NCBI GenBank assembly: GCA_038209965.1
Contig: JBBQXF010000114.1
Coordinates: 1-14,946 of the forward strand
DNA from: JALONO01 sp038209965
GTDB taxonomy: Bacteria; Bacteroidota; Bacteroidia; Cytophagales; Thermoflexibacteraceae
Direction: 5' to 3'
Length of the DNA stretch: 14,946 bases
Part shown: piece by piece, positions 14,523-14,946 of the stretch
How the letters are laid out: every line of letters starts with the position of its first letter
How positions within the stretch are numbered: the stretch's first letter is position 1
Notes under the pieces: generated by a model
Told to the model about the DNA's origin: nothing
The model's database searches: none
The model's input: the letters and a program-made list of their open reading frames with translations, nothing else
Program-made: the position numbers and the translations under genes

Positions 14523-14773
14523 AAAAATGGCGTGATTTTAAACTGTTGGCCCCCTGCGCGGGGCTGGTGCTGCTGGATGCGGGCTGCAAGCCCAAGGATG
14601 AGTGGATTGAAAATGATGTACTTTTTGGTTTTTTTGCGACTTTGGTGGCCCTCGTGTGGCAAGTTTGGTTCGGCGGTGTTTGCGATAAGCATAGCCGGTG
14701 GCAACCTGCCTTTTTGGGAAGGAGTGCCCCCAGAACACCGCACCCGGATCGTGCCGGGCCTACGAGCACTTGA
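14519..14773 (+). CDS. Possible small lipoprotein or membrane protein, or 5' part of a frameshifted gene
   Basis: The 84-codon frame begins MKKWRDFKLLAPCAGLVLL, a basic start and hydrophobic core, followed by DAGC with Cys23, close to a lipoprotein cleavage site although Asp at -3 is unusual. A second hydrophobic stretch (about 34-53) follows, then a low-quality C-terminal part rich in Pro and Arg. Homopolymer runs (TTTTTGG then seven T, about 14621-14636) would be likely places for a frameshift; the alternative frame continues plausibly as far as 14783. A strong promoter precedes it. I do not recognise the protein. The stop at 14771-14773 overlaps the next ATG as TGATG. Confidence 0.35.
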   Translation: MKKWRDFKLLAPCAGLVLLDAGCKPKDEWIENDVLFGFFATLVALVWQVWFGGVCDKHSRWQPAFLGRSAPRTPHPDRAGPTST

Positions 14774-14946
14774 TGCGCCTTGAGTTCCAAACGGAGACCG
14801 TTCCCAGTAGCGACCGCGATTCGTACCTCAGGGTCGGGATTGGGGCGTGTGTAATAATGGCAGCCAAAAGGGGAGAATTGGCCCCGCCTACCCTGCGCCA
14901 ACGACAATATCCCGGTCTATGCCCTGTTTCATGGAGTCCTCTGGCC
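14773..14946 (+). CDS. Possible partial ORF running off the window, coupled by TGATG
   Basis: The frame is open from a TAG near 14693 to the window edge; its first ATG (14773) shares a base with the stop of the preceding ORF. The 58 visible residues begin MRLEFQTETVPSSDRDSYL and show no known motif. Protein-like reading already upstream of the ATG (from about 14755) suggests it may instead be the shifted continuation of the preceding gene. Confidence 0.22.
   Translation, partial: MRLEFQTETVPSSDRDSYLRVGIGACVIMAAKRGELAPPTLRQRQYPGLCPVSWSPLA

Noticed and set aside
14497..14907. 136-codon minus-strand open frame at the right end
   Set aside because: Low-complexity, Ser/Pro-rich shadow; the promoter and signal-peptide-like start favour the plus strand.
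1..14946. tRNA or rRNA genes
   Set aside because: No cloverleaf sequence with TTCGANNC-type arm or rRNA-like stretch was seen in the intergenic regions.

Overview
The window looks like chromosomal DNA of a Bacteroidota bacterium, most likely of the Cytophagales. The evidence is a SusC/SusD outer-membrane pair with a FecR-type anti-sigma factor, several promoter-like sites of the Bacteroidota form TTG-N19-21-TAnnTTTG, start codons without clear Shine-Dalgarno sequences, and a GC-rich protein-coding background interrupted by AT-rich control regions.

Left part (1-6645, all minus strand). In transcription order: a solitary trpF (tryptophan biosynthesis), a FecR anti-sigma factor, a SusC-type TonB-dependent receptor with an N-terminal STN signalling domain, and a SusD-type lipoprotein cut by the window edge. 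FecR, the STN receptor and SusD form a standard surface-signalling and nutrient-uptake unit. The ECF sigma factor that should accompany FecR is not in the window; trpF stands in its place.

Middle (6772-8776). A phosphodiesterase/nucleotide pyrophosphatase-like enzyme (+) and a Qnr-like pentapeptide-repeat protein (-) converge and overlap by 11 bp.

Accessory segment (about 8777-11888). About 800 bp without a convincing gene holds direct repeats, two palindromes built on TAAACGCAA, a terminator with no gene in front of it, and a good promoter. It leads into a strikingly AT-rich gene for an AIPR-family abortive-infection protein. Its N-terminus carries a D...QxK pattern like Mrr-type nucleases. 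After it come a folded, cassette-end-like sequence and a stop-free stretch without a start codon that may be a gene remnant. This is the part most likely acquired by transfer and the best candidate for an undescribed arrangement, although the AIPR family itself is known.

Right part (11889-14946, plus strand). A closely packed run: RavA-type MoxR ATPase, a 74-residue Sm-like protein, a DUF423 membrane protein and a 50-residue basic protein followed by a terminator. The usual RavA partner ViaA is not in the window. The last 500 bp begin with a textbook promoter and a strong hairpin, followed by three short reading frames joined by ATGA and TGATG overlaps. These are either a coupled set of small genes or a frameshifted lipoprotein gene.
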